From assembly GCA_008828725.1 (NCBI GenBank), contig MEHQ01001723.1, positions 248,001-312,000 of the forward strand: DNA of 64,000 nt, read 5' to 3'. The position numbers and the translations under genes are program-made. A model generated the notes under the pieces. It did no database searches and had not been told where the DNA came from. It saw only the letters and a program-made list of their open reading frames with translations. How positions within the stretch are numbered: the stretch's first letter is position 1; each line of letters begins with the position of its first letter. Below, piece after piece: positions 11,813-23,209 of this stretch. The DNA is from Saccharina japonica (lineage: Eukaryota; Sar; Phaeophyceae; Laminariales; Laminariaceae).

Positions 11813-11902
11813 GTAACCCATTCAGAACTGGAAAACAAATGTCCCACACTAATTCCAAGTAGGTTGTCCCCAAATTCGTGGGACCAGTTCTTAAGGGGTT
11901 AA
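11813..11902 (-). mobile_element. TTAA-target MITE copy
   Basis: A 90-base element with inverted ends of the form CCCATTCAGAACTG / CAGTTCTTAAGGGG, TTAA at one side and GTAA at the other. Same family as the units at 12426, 12713 and 44608. Confidence 0.65.
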
Positions 11903-11918
11903 TCCTCGTGGGACTTGA

Positions 11919-12110
11919 GTTTTTTTTTTTTTTTTTCCATCCCATTTATTATCTTCGCCCTTCCTTTCTCTCTCCTTCCTAGACGTAACTCAGATCCGGG
12001 GTCACAAAGTAGGCGCTTCTCCCTCCTCCCCCACTACGGTTCTTGCGTTGCATTTTTATCGCGAGAAGATTTCAGCACTTTCTTCCCTCGTCGACTTGTG
12101 TCGGATTGGA
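11919..12110 (-). mobile_element. SINE copy, 5' truncated
   Basis: Read on the minus strand it carries the body words shared by the family (GACCCCGGATCTGAG, GAAGATAATAAATGGGATGG) and ends in a 19-base A run (T run at 11919-11937). The tRNA-like head is missing, as expected for incomplete reverse transcription. Confidence 0.7.
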
Positions 12111-12339
12111 AACATTTGACGACGAAATGGAGGATTGCAGCAACGGCCGCTGCGTGACTGACGGACGGATGGTATTATACAATGGTTGGCGTCCGAGTTA
12201 CAAATGAAGGGAGTCAGTTGTAAGGCGTGAGGCATAATAGGCGCGACATGACCCCCTACCCGCAATGCTGGGCGCTCCACGATGCTCGTAGGCGGTTGGT
12301 AGCAGCACTACCTAACGTTATGACTGTTTTGGTCGATAT

Positions 12340-13440
12340 CCCTCAAAAGGGGTTCATCATCAATGCGACTGCGACAGAAGAGCGCAGGCAGGGTTTTTAA
12401 GCCGTTGAATGATGGAGATGGCGCCTTAACCCCTTGAGAGCTGGCCCCACGCATTTGGAGACAAACTACTTGGAATTAGTGTGTGACATTTATTTTCAGT
12501 TTTTAATGGGTTAAAAGGGGGGTTCATCATCAGTGCGACTGCGACAGAAGAGCGCAGGCAGGGTTTTGTAAGCGTTGAATAGTGGAGACAGATGGGAGTT
12601 GTAACCGTTAAATGTTGAAGATAGGGTGACTCTGGCGGCCTTGGAAAGTCGTGCTGATGGGATTTTTTTACGCTGGTGGAAGATGTAAAAGAGAGCACGG
12701 AGAGATGGCGCCTTAACCCCTTGAGAGCTGGCCCCACGAATTTGGAGACAAACTACTTGGAATTAGTGTGGGATACGTTTTGCAGTTCTGAATGGGTTAA
12801 AAAAGGGGTTCATCATCAATGCGGCCGTGACAAAAGAGCTCAGGTAGGGTTTTGTAAGCGTTGAATAATGGGGATGGGAGTTGTAACCGTTACATGTTGA
12901 AGATAGGGTGACTCTGGCGGCCTTGGAAAGTTCGTGCTGATGGATTTTTTTACGCTGGTGGAAGATGTGAAGAGAGCACGGAGAGATGGCGCCTTAACCC
13001 CCTAAGAACTGGTCCCACGAATATGGAGACAAACTACTTGGAATTAGCGTGGGATACGTTTTGCAGTTCTGAATGGCTTAAGAACTGGTCCCACGGATTT
13101 GGGGACAAACTACTTGGAACTAGTGCGGGACACTTTTTTTTCGGTTTTAAATGGGTTAAAAAAGGGGTTCATCATCAATGCGGCCGTGACAAAAGAGCTC
13201 AGGCAGGGTTTTGAGTGTTGGATAATGGAGACGGCGCCTTAAAAAAAGGGGTTCGTCATCAATGCGACCGTGACAAAAGAGCGCAGGCACGGTTGTAAGC
13301 GTTGAAACATGGGGATGGGAGTTGTAACCGTTAAATATTGAAGATAGGGTTACTCTTGCTCTCATAAAGTAAGAACTCGTGCTGATGGATATTTTTTACG
13401 CTGGTGGAAGACGAAAAAGAGAGCACGGACACATCGTGGC
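12340..13440 (+). repeat. Complex tandem array containing a TTAA MITE
   Basis: A unit of roughly 180-290 bases recurs at 12347, 12525, 12806, 13161 and 13237, marked each time by GGGGTTCATCATCAATGCG, then AAGAGCGCAGGCAGGGTTT and a GTTGTAACCGTTA word. An 80-90-base element with TTAA at each end and termini CCCCTTGAGAGCTGG / CTGAATGGG is embedded in the units (12426-12514, 12713-12800, 12994-13081, 13078-13159) and has been amplified with them. No protein frame is conserved across units. Confidence 0.7.
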
Positions 13441-13454
13441 TTTCTCGGCGTTGT

Positions 13455-13521
13455 TCTGCGCTGCCGCTGCTGCTGCTGTTGCTGCTGCTGTTGCCGCTGC
13501 TGCTGCTGTTGCTGCTGCTGT

Positions 13522-13569
<48 letters not shown>

Positions 13570-13575
13570 TGCTGT

Positions 13576-13607
<32 letters not shown>

Positions 13608-13642
13608 CTGCTGCCGTTCTTGCTGCTGCTGCTGCTGCTGAA
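13455..13642. repeat. CTG/CAG trinucleotide tract
   Basis: Nearly pure GCT/GTT/GCC triplets over about 190 bases. All frames stay open, giving poly-Gln on the minus strand and poly-Leu or poly-Ala on the plus strand. The long frames on each side run into the MITE at 13779, so I do not regard them as genes. Confidence 0.85.
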
Positions 13643-13778
13643 CAATTTCTGTGTTGATTTGGGCTGAGTGTTTTGAAGTGGTCGTGAATGGAAAAAAAAA
13701 AAGGAATAGTTTTCGGAGATTTTTCGGTCGGACGGCGCAGGTCTCCGGCTTCCCCCCCAGGTCCAGCAGGCTATCATA

Positions 13779-13959
13779 CACTACCGGCCCTCTCATTATA
13801 ATAAGAAAGTGCCCCACAAGAAACTCAGCCTAAACATTACGGGGGAAATAAGAAAGTCGACAGCTATTATACTGAAGTTAGTGTAGGACACACCCCTTTC
13901 TCAAATCAGAAAGTCAGCCTAAGCCCGATTTCTGGTTTCTTATGAGCGGGCCGGTACTG
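13779..13959 (-). mobile_element. TA-target MITE, family B, copy 1
   Basis: 181 bp, inverted relative to the copy at 52363. Ends are CACTACCGGCCCTCTCA and TGAGCGGGCCGGTACTG. TA flanks the first end; the other side reads TT. Interior words TTTAGGCTGAGTTTCT and CAGCTATTATACTGAAG (reverse strand for one) are shared with copy 2. Confidence 0.75.
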
Positions 13960-14009
13960 TTGTACTGTATTGTCGGCGGCCGTGTTGTAACTATTACGCG
14001 GGAACATAC

Positions 14010-14193
14010 AGTAGTACAGAACAATACACCTGATAAGAAGCAGGCTAATAAGAAAGCCAGGCTGAGATTTGGAGGGTAAATAAGAAATTCGGGAGTTGTT
14101 ATCTTGAAATTAGTGTAGAAAGCACTCTCTCTCGAATAAGAAATCCAGCCTGCTGGGTCAGATTTCCTGTTTCTTATTAAGTGTCCTGTACTG
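14010..14193 (+). mobile_element. TA-target MITE, family C, copy 1
   Basis: The right terminus reads TCCTGTACTG followed by TA. The interior AATAAGAAATCCAGCCTG and TTGAAATTAGTGTAGAAAG are shared in inverted orientation with the copy at 23763. The left terminus is slightly rearranged (CAGTAGTACAGAACA). Confidence 0.65.
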
Positions 14194-15149
14194 TAGTAAC
14201 CAGGGCCACCGGTGCCTAGTAAAAATAGTGCTGTATACATGTTTTAGTGTATGTGATGGGTCCTGAATACTATGGTCCCCTGTAACACCAAGTATTGTGG
14301 TGTTTTGTGGTGTTTTGTTGTCGGGGCCTCCAGGAACTGAGTTCATGCCAAGAAGAAGAATGCGCGGTTTACTGGGCGGGACAGTCAAAAACACAAAGTG
14401 AACTCTTCCGAGTCAAAACACACAGGAGTTTTTTTTCCCCAGAGCTTTTTTCTTGAGCAGTTTTCCATTTCGCCAGAGTCTTACAGGCCGCTGATTCGAT
14501 TTGAACGACGGGAAAATATTTCCCCGGTCAACGTCCACGCCGTTTTTCGAGTCAGGCCATCTGTTACGTTTTTTGTTTTTTTGACAACCGAAAAAAAAAC
14601 TTGAAACTCTGTTGTCAGGCCATCTTTTACGGGAATAATTTTGACAACCGAAAAAAAAAGTCGAAACTCTGATTTCTACGCGCTTTCACGTGTTTTACGC
14701 GGGGAGTCGAACCGAAGTGGGCTCGCGCTTCTCAGAATACTTGCGGTCTTTTTTTTCATGAGAGGTATCATATCTAGACTCCGTGTTGTTTTTTTTCCAG
14801 CGGCATTGTTCGGGTTGTTTAGGGTGTTGCCATTTTCAGAGAAAAAGCGAGGGGTTGGTGGCGCGCCGCGGAGAGGAGGGGGTACCGCTGTCCGAAAAGG
14901 GGAAGAAAACGGTTGGGCGTTCGGGAGGGGAGATGACGCGCTGCTGTTGGTCGGGAGCGTGGGGACAGGAATCACAGAGAAGGAGGTTGGTGGCGCGCGG
15001 AAAGGGTGGGGGGGGCGGAAACGGCAAGGAGGAAAAGCGGTATAGCGGGGACCCAGAAGCAAAGTGTGACAGCGACGGCAGCATTCGAACCGGGGGCATC
15101 AACCACTCTCGTACTACGGGCTGCTTCCTCCGTCCCTCACCAAAAACGC

Positions 15150-15251
15150 GATGAAGAAGAAGCTGAAGGCCGGTTTGAACAAGATCAGAGAAGAACCTTA
15201 CAAGAAGGCATTTTGGCGAGTCAACGGAAAGGAGGAGTTGGCGCTTTGCGG
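15150..15251 (+). CDS. Candidate first exon, unidentified
   Basis: ATG at 15150 opens a frame encoding a basic helix-like peptide (MKKKLKAGLNKIREEPYK, then KAFWRVNGKEELALC) that ends in an excellent splice donor, G|GTGAGT at 15252. A second frame through the same bases is also open, so the choice of frame is uncertain. The phase does not join directly to the open segment at 17548, so no downstream exon could be assigned. Family unknown. Confidence 0.3.
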
Positions 15252-15765
15252 TGAGTAAAAGCGAGATTGCATATTCTATTATTGGGTTCTTACCCCCTTT
15301 TGAGAGTATCGCCCTCTTTTTCGGTGTATGCCTCTCTTGTGTGAATTATAGCGTGCCTCCGTAGAACACGGTGCAAGTTGCGTACCGTACTTTTATCCGA
15401 ACTATGAATTGCCGCGGTGCTGCTGAGCTTGTTGCTGGCTTCCTCTCAGTTCCTGCCAGCTTGTGGTGGTGTTTTAGCACTTGTCGCTTTCGTTTACCGG
15501 CGTACAGGTTACCACTGTTGTTTTTTTCTTCCCAGTGTTTCGCTCTGCGCAAGTTGAGAGCATCAAATTATTTCGAACGAATGCGAGTTTCTAAAAAGTA
15601 TCGCACCAAACGAATAGGTACTCGTTTCAAAACATCCCAGGCTTCAGCTGTTCGGGCTGTCCATAGCTGTGGTTACAGTGGACGTTTCCCAAAAAGCAAG
15701 CGAGTACACATTTTTATTTCGCTGGTATTTTCAGCGGCTGTCATCGCCGCCACGACAACCGCTAT

Positions 15766-15832
15766 CGCCACCACCGCCGCTGTTGCTGCTGCTACTGCTG
15801 TGCTGCTGCCGCTGCTGCTGCTGCTGTTGTTA
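15766..15832. repeat. GCC/GCT trinucleotide tract
   Basis: Interrupted GCC and GCTGCT triplets, open in all frames and low-complexity when translated. Confidence 0.7.
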
Positions 15833-16726
15833 CAACCGAAACGGGCCCACCCTATTTTCAAGTAGTGTGTCTCTATACTTGTGGTGCAGTGCCAAAGGGG
15901 TTGTTACAAACTGCTTTGCCTGGTCATTCATTTATTGGGCACATTTCGTATATCCTCGTGTGTAGCTCTTTGTTAATGCTGTTGTGCTGCTGCTGCTGCT
16001 GTCACGAGCGATAACTTCTTCATACGAAGGAAATCTGTTTCTCGTGCTCGTTGAATTGTCGTACAGATATTTTATGGCATCTTCTATGGAACAAAAAAAA
16101 AAAAAAAACAGCTGTGAGATGGAGGATTTCGTCGAAACTCGTATTTGCTAGCTGAGTGTGATACTTCGATCGCGCGTACGTACGGGTTTTATATGCCCTC
16201 ATGCAGGATGTATATCCTGTATGAGGGGGGCACAATCTGAGGCTGTAGAAATCAGGGAGCGTGTGTCTTTTTGTGAAATAAGACAAATAATAGAAAAATC
16301 TGGGCTTGCACGTGACTTTGTCACTTATAGTATATAGTCTGAAATAACCATACTATACGTGTGATATAAACGAACGTAAATCTTGGTACTGTAAAGTACC
16401 AGTATGAGGAGAACGAAATCTGAAGTTATAAAATTCAAACAAGTCACCAAAATCAAAAACGCTTCTTGACAATCCTTTAGATACCCTTAGTGACTCCGAT
16501 AATTTCGAAGGGGTATAAGTAAAGTCATACCCGGGTAGGTCAAAGGTTCCGAAGAGTTGACGTGATGAAGTGGGCCTACTATTAATAGCGTAAGCCACCT
16601 GTCGCCATTGTATATCTGTATGAGGTATTTTTATCGTGCGCACTACGGATTTTACTTTTAGTACTTATTTGTTTTCGATACATATGTCCTGCTGCTGCTT
16701 CATTTTCTTTTTCTTTATCTTTTTAT

Positions 16727-16900
16727 TTTTAATCCTCCGGCGGATGGTTAAAAAATAAAGCTTTAAGCCCTCCACACTTCCACGTCTCACTGCGTGTCGT
16801 GTGTCAATTCGCTCGATACCCCGTCGGCAGTATCAGCCCATGCTGCAACTGCTCCGGAGACTTGAGCATGTTGACCCGACCTGGCCCCCGAAGGGGCCCG
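16727..16900 (+). repeat. Dispersed repeat E, copy 1
   Basis: About 170 bases match 55847-56012, beginning CCTCCGGCGGATGG and ending GACCTGGCCCCCGAAGGGG. No inverted termini or coding frame are shared by the two copies, so the class is unknown. In the second location it sits inside a MITE, which shows that it is mobile or was mobilised. Confidence 0.65.
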
Positions 16901-17547
16901 GTGCGGTGGGGATAGCCACCCGAAGAGTCATCTCTCCGGGTAGTGTGAAACTTGCCGAAGCTCATCCACCAACAAAAACCCAGGCCAAGAAGCCTTCCCG
17001 CCAGACTGGGATCAGTTACTATCCACCCTACCCGTTTGGTCGTTGGTCCTCGGAATCGCATCTCCTAACAAAGCCGCCGCCCCCGCAGCGGCTGCTGCCG
17101 ACTCTGGTGCTGCCGTCGTACTGATGTTGTTGTTTCTCTCTCATGTTTAGTTGTTCCTCTCCAGAACTGCGCGTACAGCAGCTTTTTATTCCTGGCTTAC
17201 TGTTTCTACCCATTGGTAGCCGTTCAACGGTAACGACTATGCACTCGTCCGTGTATATTGTACATGGTACCTACGTAAGTACTGGACCCGGTTTTGAGGC
17301 GTGGCCTTTATGTGTTCGACCTACGAAATAAGTGCATTCTCCGTCCGTACAGCACGATGCGAATATGACCGCAAGTTCGGGGCAACTTCCGCCTACTGCA
17401 ATACCCTGGTATACGGGTAGGCAGTTAGTTGTCTACAGTAGTAGGATGCAACGGCTGGCATCTCGAATCTTACACAAGCGAGATGCTGATCTACGTGTTC
17501 CTTGTTGTTGTCGTCACCGCCGCTACTTTGTAACGTATTGACTGCAG
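16901..17547. other. Non-coding stretch before Cys-rich frame
   Basis: A frame is open over 16801-17124, but it starts inside repeat E and is not conserved there. No other exon is seen until the acceptor at 17547. Confidence 0.4.
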
Positions 17548-18537
17548 CGTGAGGTGAAAGCGGGGAAGAATAGAAAGAAGCCGCTGAACGCAGGAGGTGG
17601 GGAAAAGGGCAACATGCAGCTGAACGCAGGAGGTGGGAAAGAGGGCAAGATGAGGAAGCAGGAGCGCGCCGAGAGCGCCGACGACGACGAAAAAGATGAA
17701 GAAGAAGAAAGCGAGACTGGTGAGGAGGACCCACTGCAGTGGTCGGAACGAGGCATCCCCGACTTCTTCGAGACTACGGATGCGCAAAAGGGACGGCACA
17801 AGAGGTCCTCCGACAGTGGGGTGTCTCTATCGGCTACCGCGCTCGGAAAACTGCCTTCGCTTGGTGGCTTCATCAGCTCGCTTGACCCGGGAACCGGCAA
17901 GCTTCCGCTGGGGGCGGTGGTGCGGACGTCTTCTACGATGGGTAGGATCAGCGCTAAGGGGCATTTGATAGATGGTAAGCTTGCACGCTTTAGTAGGCGA
18001 CGGCTTTGTTGCGAGTCTAGGCTGTGCGCCTCCCGCACTACCCCAGTGCACGGTCGGACAGATGGGCTCCGCGGCAAGAAGGTTGACACCGCCTGCCTCT
18101 GCAAGCCTTGCTCCGAGATCGGTGGCGTGGTCATGTGCAAACAGTGCTGTGGGGACGAGAAGAAGCACCTATCAGCTCTTCAGTTCGCGGCGTCCTCGCG
18201 GAAAGACGGAAAGCGCAGGGTTAGGATCAGCACTAAGGCGCTTTTGATACTGGTAGATGGTACGCTTGCACACCTTTATAAGCAACGGCTTTGTTGCGAG
18301 TCTAGGCTCTGCGCCTCCCGCACTACCCCAGTGCACGGTCGGACAGATGGGCTCCGCGGCAAGAAGGTTGAGACCGCCTGCCTCTGCAAGCCTTGCTCCG
18401 AGATCGGTGGCGTGGTCATGTGCAAACAGTGCTATAGGGACGAGAAGAAGCACCTATCAGCTCTTCAGTTCGCGGCGTCCTCGCAGAAAGACGGAAAGCG
18501 CAGGGACCGGACTCAGCTCGAGTTCCGGTCCTGGTAA
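17548..18537 (+). CDS. Unidentified acidic Cys-rich protein (exon)
   Basis: An open segment of about 330 codons follows the acceptor CTGCAG and ends at TAA 18535-18537. No ATG begins it, so the start probably lies in an upstream exon. In order: a Lys/Gly-rich start with a doubled LNAGGG motif; an acidic tract (ESADDDEKDEEEESETGEED); a Ser-rich linker; and two 95-residue repeats. Each repeat carries a C-x4-C motif (CESRLC) and then ACLCKPC and MCKQC, which may bind zinc. The repeats are a direct 285-bp duplication (landmarks 18001 and 18286) with a six-base indel and few substitutions. The C-x4-C start and the CKQ word recall EsV-1-7 repeats, but the spacing is longer and Cys replaces His, so kinship is speculative. 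Confidence 0.5.
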   Translation, partial: REVKAGKNRKKPLNAGGGEKGNMQLNAGGGKEGKMRKQERAESADDDEKDEEEESETGEEDPLQWSERGIPDFFETTDAQKGRHKRSSDSGVSLSATALGKLPSLGGFISSLDPGTGKLPLGAVVRTSSTMGRISAKGHLIDGKLARFSRRRLCCESRLCASRTTPVHGRTDGLRGKKVDTACLCKPCSEIGGVVMCKQCCGDEKKHLSALQFAASSRKDGKRRVRISTKALLILVDGTLAHLYKQRLCCESRLCASRTTPVHGRTDGLRGKKVETACLCKPCSEIGGVVMCKQCYRDEKKHLSALQFAASSQKDGKRRDRTQLEFRSW

Positions 18538-19334
18538 GGCGTACCTCCCCTGGCTGCGCTCCTTTTTGACACCAGCCTGCTGACTGAAATGACTTTTTAA
18601 CAGATGGCAGGGTTTTATTTTGTAAGGGGGAGGGGTTATCGACGGAGTTGAGGGCTTCTTCGGTAGTTGTGTTTCGGGGATGTGTCGTCAAGTAGTTGCA
18701 GTTTCATTATATTACGCGGACGGCCAGAGAGCAGGGCGGGGGTTGACTTTCAACCGTGTAATCACACGGCGATTAATATAGTATTTTGTTCATGTTGCGT
18801 ATCGTTTTGCCCGGATTATATTGTCGGCTTCGGTAGTCTTGACCCGACGGATGTCGACCCGTAAAGTGGTAGTATCATCTAACAAGTTTCGTTTGAATGT
18901 CGAAGGGTTTTTGGACAGCCGTGACAGTATCAAGTTATTCTAGCATGATGCCCGCTTCATTTCTGATGGATGCAGACTTCATGCACAATTGATGCTCGCA
19001 ATGATATTTGTTTGGGCACTCACGATGCTATGGATTCAGCTGCGTGAGCCTCGTCAGATGTTGCTTTTTATGAACAGTAAGAAGTACACTAACAGGTAAT
19101 ACTAAGAGACACGATGAAATTCGTGGACATATTGCAAGTTAAAGTAGTCACTGCCCGATAATAGGGCCGTACAATGAGTTCGTGACTACTATTGTAAGGA
19201 CGAGGAAAACAAATGCATGTCCCGCGTTTATAGAAATACATATGTATATATGTATATATATACGAGGACTCCGCATTGGTGCCGGCATTCGCCGGCACCC
19301 ATGCTTCGGATAGGACATATACCTGGTACATCAG
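18538..19334. other. Non-coding stretch, nothing recognised
   Basis: Moderately AT-rich with scattered stops. No repeat family, splice-bounded exon or RNA gene was seen. Confidence 0.4.
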
Positions 19335-20055
19335 TTGTTTGGTGCCATCCTTATCATTTACGACAATGTGATGGCGCTCGCTCGTGTTTCGATATCTGAC
19401 GCCTACGTGCAGAATCAAGGCAATGCCAAGGGTCGCAGGAAGAAGGGAATGCTGCGTGCTGAAATATTCAGTTCGCAACCTCATTTCTCAGTCTCAACAG
19501 TCAGTCTCAGAAATGTTTTCAGTCGCTTTCCGTGTTCCCTGGATAGTCTCAGTCCTCAGGATAGTTTGTGAGATTTACGACAACAATATGATGGCGCTCG
19601 ATAATGTGTTTTGATATATGACTCATACTACGTGCAGAATCAAGGCAATGCCAGGTGTTACAGGAAGAAGGAAACGCTACTGTAAGTGCTGATACTCAGT
19701 TCGCAACTTCATTGCTCAGTCTCTGTCAGAATGCACCAGTCGAGGTGGCGGGCTCAGTTTCAGTTTTGGGTACGTGCGTCAAAAACACTTCGTGCCGAGC
19801 AAGTGGTTCCGCGTGGATATGCAAAGTCGAGATATTTGAAAGCTGGCAACGGGGGGGGGGTCTCAATTATTCTCTGACTCTCGTGTGTCTGAGCAGACTC
19901 GTATCTACAGCACTGTACACTACAACAGTAACAGTGCTGCTGTACAGCAGTACGTACTACACAGCAGCAATCAGCAGTACTATACATACCAGCTGCTCGC
20001 TCCGTCGTACATACAGTACTCGTACCTGGTACTACTCGTACGTATAATGCTGCTG
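19335..20055 (+). repeat. Dispersed repeat J, copy 2
   Basis: Inverted copy of 6060-6780. It keeps the GTGATGGCGCTCGCTCGTG word, the GGGAATGCTGCGTGCTGAA region, a second subunit from about 19580 and a polyG run at 19851. The distal end grades into TACGTACT-rich sequence. Confidence 0.65.
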
Positions 20056-21339
20056 TTTGTTCTTGTATATAGCACAGCAGTAATATTCCTACCCTGAAAA
20101 AGGAGCTACTATTTATTGTATCATACATGAATCCACCCGAAAAAAAAACAGTCGAGTTTTCATTCCTCCGTGGATCTTCGATTGTTTTAATTGAGGCGAA
20201 ATAGTTCGAGTGGAGACTCAGTAACACAAATATCTCACTCAGCAGAAACAGTACCACGCATATCATCCTCAGCGGCCAGTAAAGCCGAGGCATCTCCGCA
20301 AGATCCGCCCACTTCAAGGTCGCTGCGCTCAGCGGCGGCACTTGACCCGAGAGCGCACGCGGGCGGAGAGTGAGGGGCGGGGGCTGAGGGACGCGACCCT
20401 CGAGAAGAGCAGACGAGAAAGCGAAGGCGAGGACGTCGAAACGGGTCCCGAGTGCGAGTCCGGTCTGAACCGAACTCAAAGTCGAAGAGGCCCAAGATCA
20501 CCGTAGCGTTCGAGGTCGATGACATATGCATATATCTATATGCATGGCGCCGTGGCTCTGGAAGAAGTAGACGTTTATATACATCCATGGGGTTTCGATA
20601 CAGACAGGTATGCCAGGTATATGAGACGCGGTCATGTAGCGGGCTGAAGCCCCTGTCACGATGAGACGTGGCGTTCTGGCTGTGACGGATGACATCACGC
20701 GGCATGTACATTCCGACAAGGAGTAGTAAAACATACCAGGGTACCTGGTATGAAACATGTTGTGGTGGTTCACCGCGGGGAAAACAGCCGACGTGTCATT
20801 AGCACCAGAGAAGGGAGGACAAATTCGGCAAAAGGAGCCAACGGCGCACGGCCGAAACCTAAACAAGTGAATAGCGCAGACAGGATATTAATTATAGTGC
20901 TTGATCGGTCTGTTTTAAAAAGGCATCCCCCGCACCCCGTCTCTGGGGCGATAAGAAAACACGCCACACGACTCTCTCGGATAACTGACAGAAAGCACCG
21001 TTGCCATTCTGAGAAAACCTGATCAGCTAAAATGGCCCCCATTCCGCAAACTCGGCCAAGAAAAACACAACACGCGTTGAGTGCAAACTATAGGTTGCAC
21101 GATAAGCATGCCGCCCCCATTGGTGTATAAGTTGGTCGTCATCAACATCGAATGCTCATAAAAGAACACTCAACGCCGTGGGTCGAAACACTCGCGGGCC
21201 GCACACTGTGGAGTGTTTCCCACGAATCGTTTCAAATAGTTAGGAAGATGCTGCGCTGCTACACACCAAGAGAACGCCAGTAGCTTCACCCCCTTGCACC
21301 ACTACTGGCGAGCCTACATATCTGCGAACTTATAAAAAT
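20056..21339. other. Mostly non-coding, one GC-rich possible exon
   Basis: Bases 20260-20520 are GC-rich and open in two plus frames and one minus frame. One plus frame after CGCTCAG encodes a charged peptide rich in Arg, Glu and Ser (TLEKSRRESEGEDVETG). Coding status cannot be settled by eye. The rest shows no feature. Confidence 0.3.
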
Positions 21340-22157
21340 GGGCAGTAACCAAAAACGGGTACACCCGTGCCGGTTTGAGTCAAAAACGGGTACAGCGTGG
21401 AATCGAGTCAAAACACCACATCCCACGAGCCATCACGGGGTAGATTGGCGAAAATCACATCGTGCCCGTTTCTGAGGGGTAGTGATAACCAAGCACACTT
21501 GTCGGCGCCTAACTATACACTTACACGTGTCCGGATTTTGTTTGGAGGGTCCAGGTCCGGGTGGGGTCGGGGGCAGGGTCAGGGGTCAAGGGTGTTTAGA
21601 CGTGAAGGGTTCTGGCGGCAAGTATGTGTGTTTTACTTGGTTTCAGCGTGAACCTGAAATACACCACATACGTACAGCAGCAGTGGTATTACAGTAAAAA
21701 TACATCAGTCGTATACCAGGTATGTCATACGTACGTACCAGGTATGTTGGTACTGCTGTGCACACATACAACAGTATATTAGGTGAATGGTCGTGTATAT
21801 GACTCTGAAGACGTACGTACTACGTACTACCCAGGTGCGTAAAATGGTTGAATAGAGTTTAAGCTGATTGTGAAAAGCTTGAAATGAAATGAAACAACGA
21901 AAGAGCGGCCGCAGACGCAGTGGAGAGCGAGGCACACTGTAGGCAAGTTGTTAAAGCAAAATAAATAACCAAAAACTGTTAAAACCAAAGCATAATAGAC
22001 ATTTACAGTTGTACCCGGGACATTTTCTCTCAAAAATGGGTACAATTTGTTTTTGGCCAATCGCGTGGCTCGCTGGGCGTGTCTTTTACTTGATTCCAGA
22101 GTGTACCCGTTTTTGAGTGAAAACCGACCGGGTATACCCGTTTTTTTGTTATCGCCC
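21340..22157. mobile_element. Mutator-like non-autonomous element, 818 bp
   Basis: Inverted ends begin GGGCAGTAACCAAAAACGGG (left) and GGGCGATAACAAAAAAACGG (right, reverse strand), and both arms repeat an AAAACGGGTACA word. Flanks TATAAAAAT and TATACAAAT form a 9-bp target-site duplication with one mismatch, which fits Mutator-like elements. The interior has no transposase frame; it contains ACGTAC-rich sequence near 21725-21835. Confidence 0.7.
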
Positions 22158-23209
22158 TATACAAATCATTCGGCCTCTACTCCGCATCAGATGTTGCCTG
22201 CTGCGGGTCAGTTGACCAACTACGAGCTGAAGGCAGTCTCAGCCCATTCCTCCACGAAGCCACTTCCCGGGAAAAGAGCTCGGCAAGCATGAGCGAAACA
22301 ATCCTTGCGCTTGATCTGAATAGCTGTGCCAAAAGCCTCGACGCATCGAAGCACGCCTGAGCACGGAGCAAGCGATGAGAGCAGTACAGCAGAAATACGG
22401 AGGAATACGTACAGAAGAACCACTGCTGCTGTTGTTGTTCAAATAAATAGTCTTACGTATAATACAACAACAGCAGTGAAACTACTCAAGACTCTGGAAC
22501 AGCAGTTTTGCGAGGGACCACAGCAGTAATCACCACCAACAATAGACCCAAAATCACATATATAAACATTTCACACCTCGGATAACGCAACACTTAACGT
22601 TTTATGGTAATGTTACGCGCCAGCGGGAAAAAATCGTAACATTACGTTACTACGTTATGTAAATTCCGGATTTTGTGATAACATAGTGTTAGTGCGTTAC
22701 GATATTGGCGAGCGATCGCGTAACATTATGTTAAGAGTGTTGCCTTGACCCCGTGATGACCGCAGTATACGTGTTACGGTGTTAAGGTAGGCAGCCCATA
22801 GCGAGTAACACTATGTTAGTGTGTTACCGAAATTCCTAGTTGCCATCGTAACACACGTTATAGGGATAACGTACATGGTCAATGAAGCGTTATGTCACTG
22901 TGTTATCGATATCAGCTCGCAGCGAGTAACGTTATGTTAGTGTGTTAGCGGAATTATTACTTGCTGCCGTAACACACTTTAGACGGATAACGTACATACA
23001 TGGTCCAATAAACGTTTACATAACACTATGCGTTAGTGTGTTAGCGGAATTACCAATATTCCGTTAACATTGTGCTACCGTGTTAGCGACACGAGCCCGT
23101 AGCGAGCAACATTATGTTGGCATGTTACCTTATTCTTACTTGCTACTTTGGCACACTTCAGACTGATAACGTACATTGACAATTCAACCCTTACATAACA
23201 CTACACATA

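Larger units (their letters stand above)
14194..16724. other. Non-coding with one exon candidate
   Basis: Apart from the candidate exon at 15150, this stretch shows a 60-base tandem doublet at 14579-14672 (TTTTGACAACCGAAAAAAAA), a GC-rich block at 14850-15060 open in several frames, a GCC/GCT tract at 15740-15832 and a poly-A at 16093-16108. A tRNA-like box B (GGTTCGAATGC, minus strand near 15090) occurs without a convincing cloverleaf. Confidence 0.4.

Noticed and set aside
13331-13817. Long poly-Gln, poly-Leu and poly-Ala open frames
   Set aside because: They come from a CTG/CAG tract that keeps all six frames open, and the non-repeat part of the longest frame is MITE sequence.
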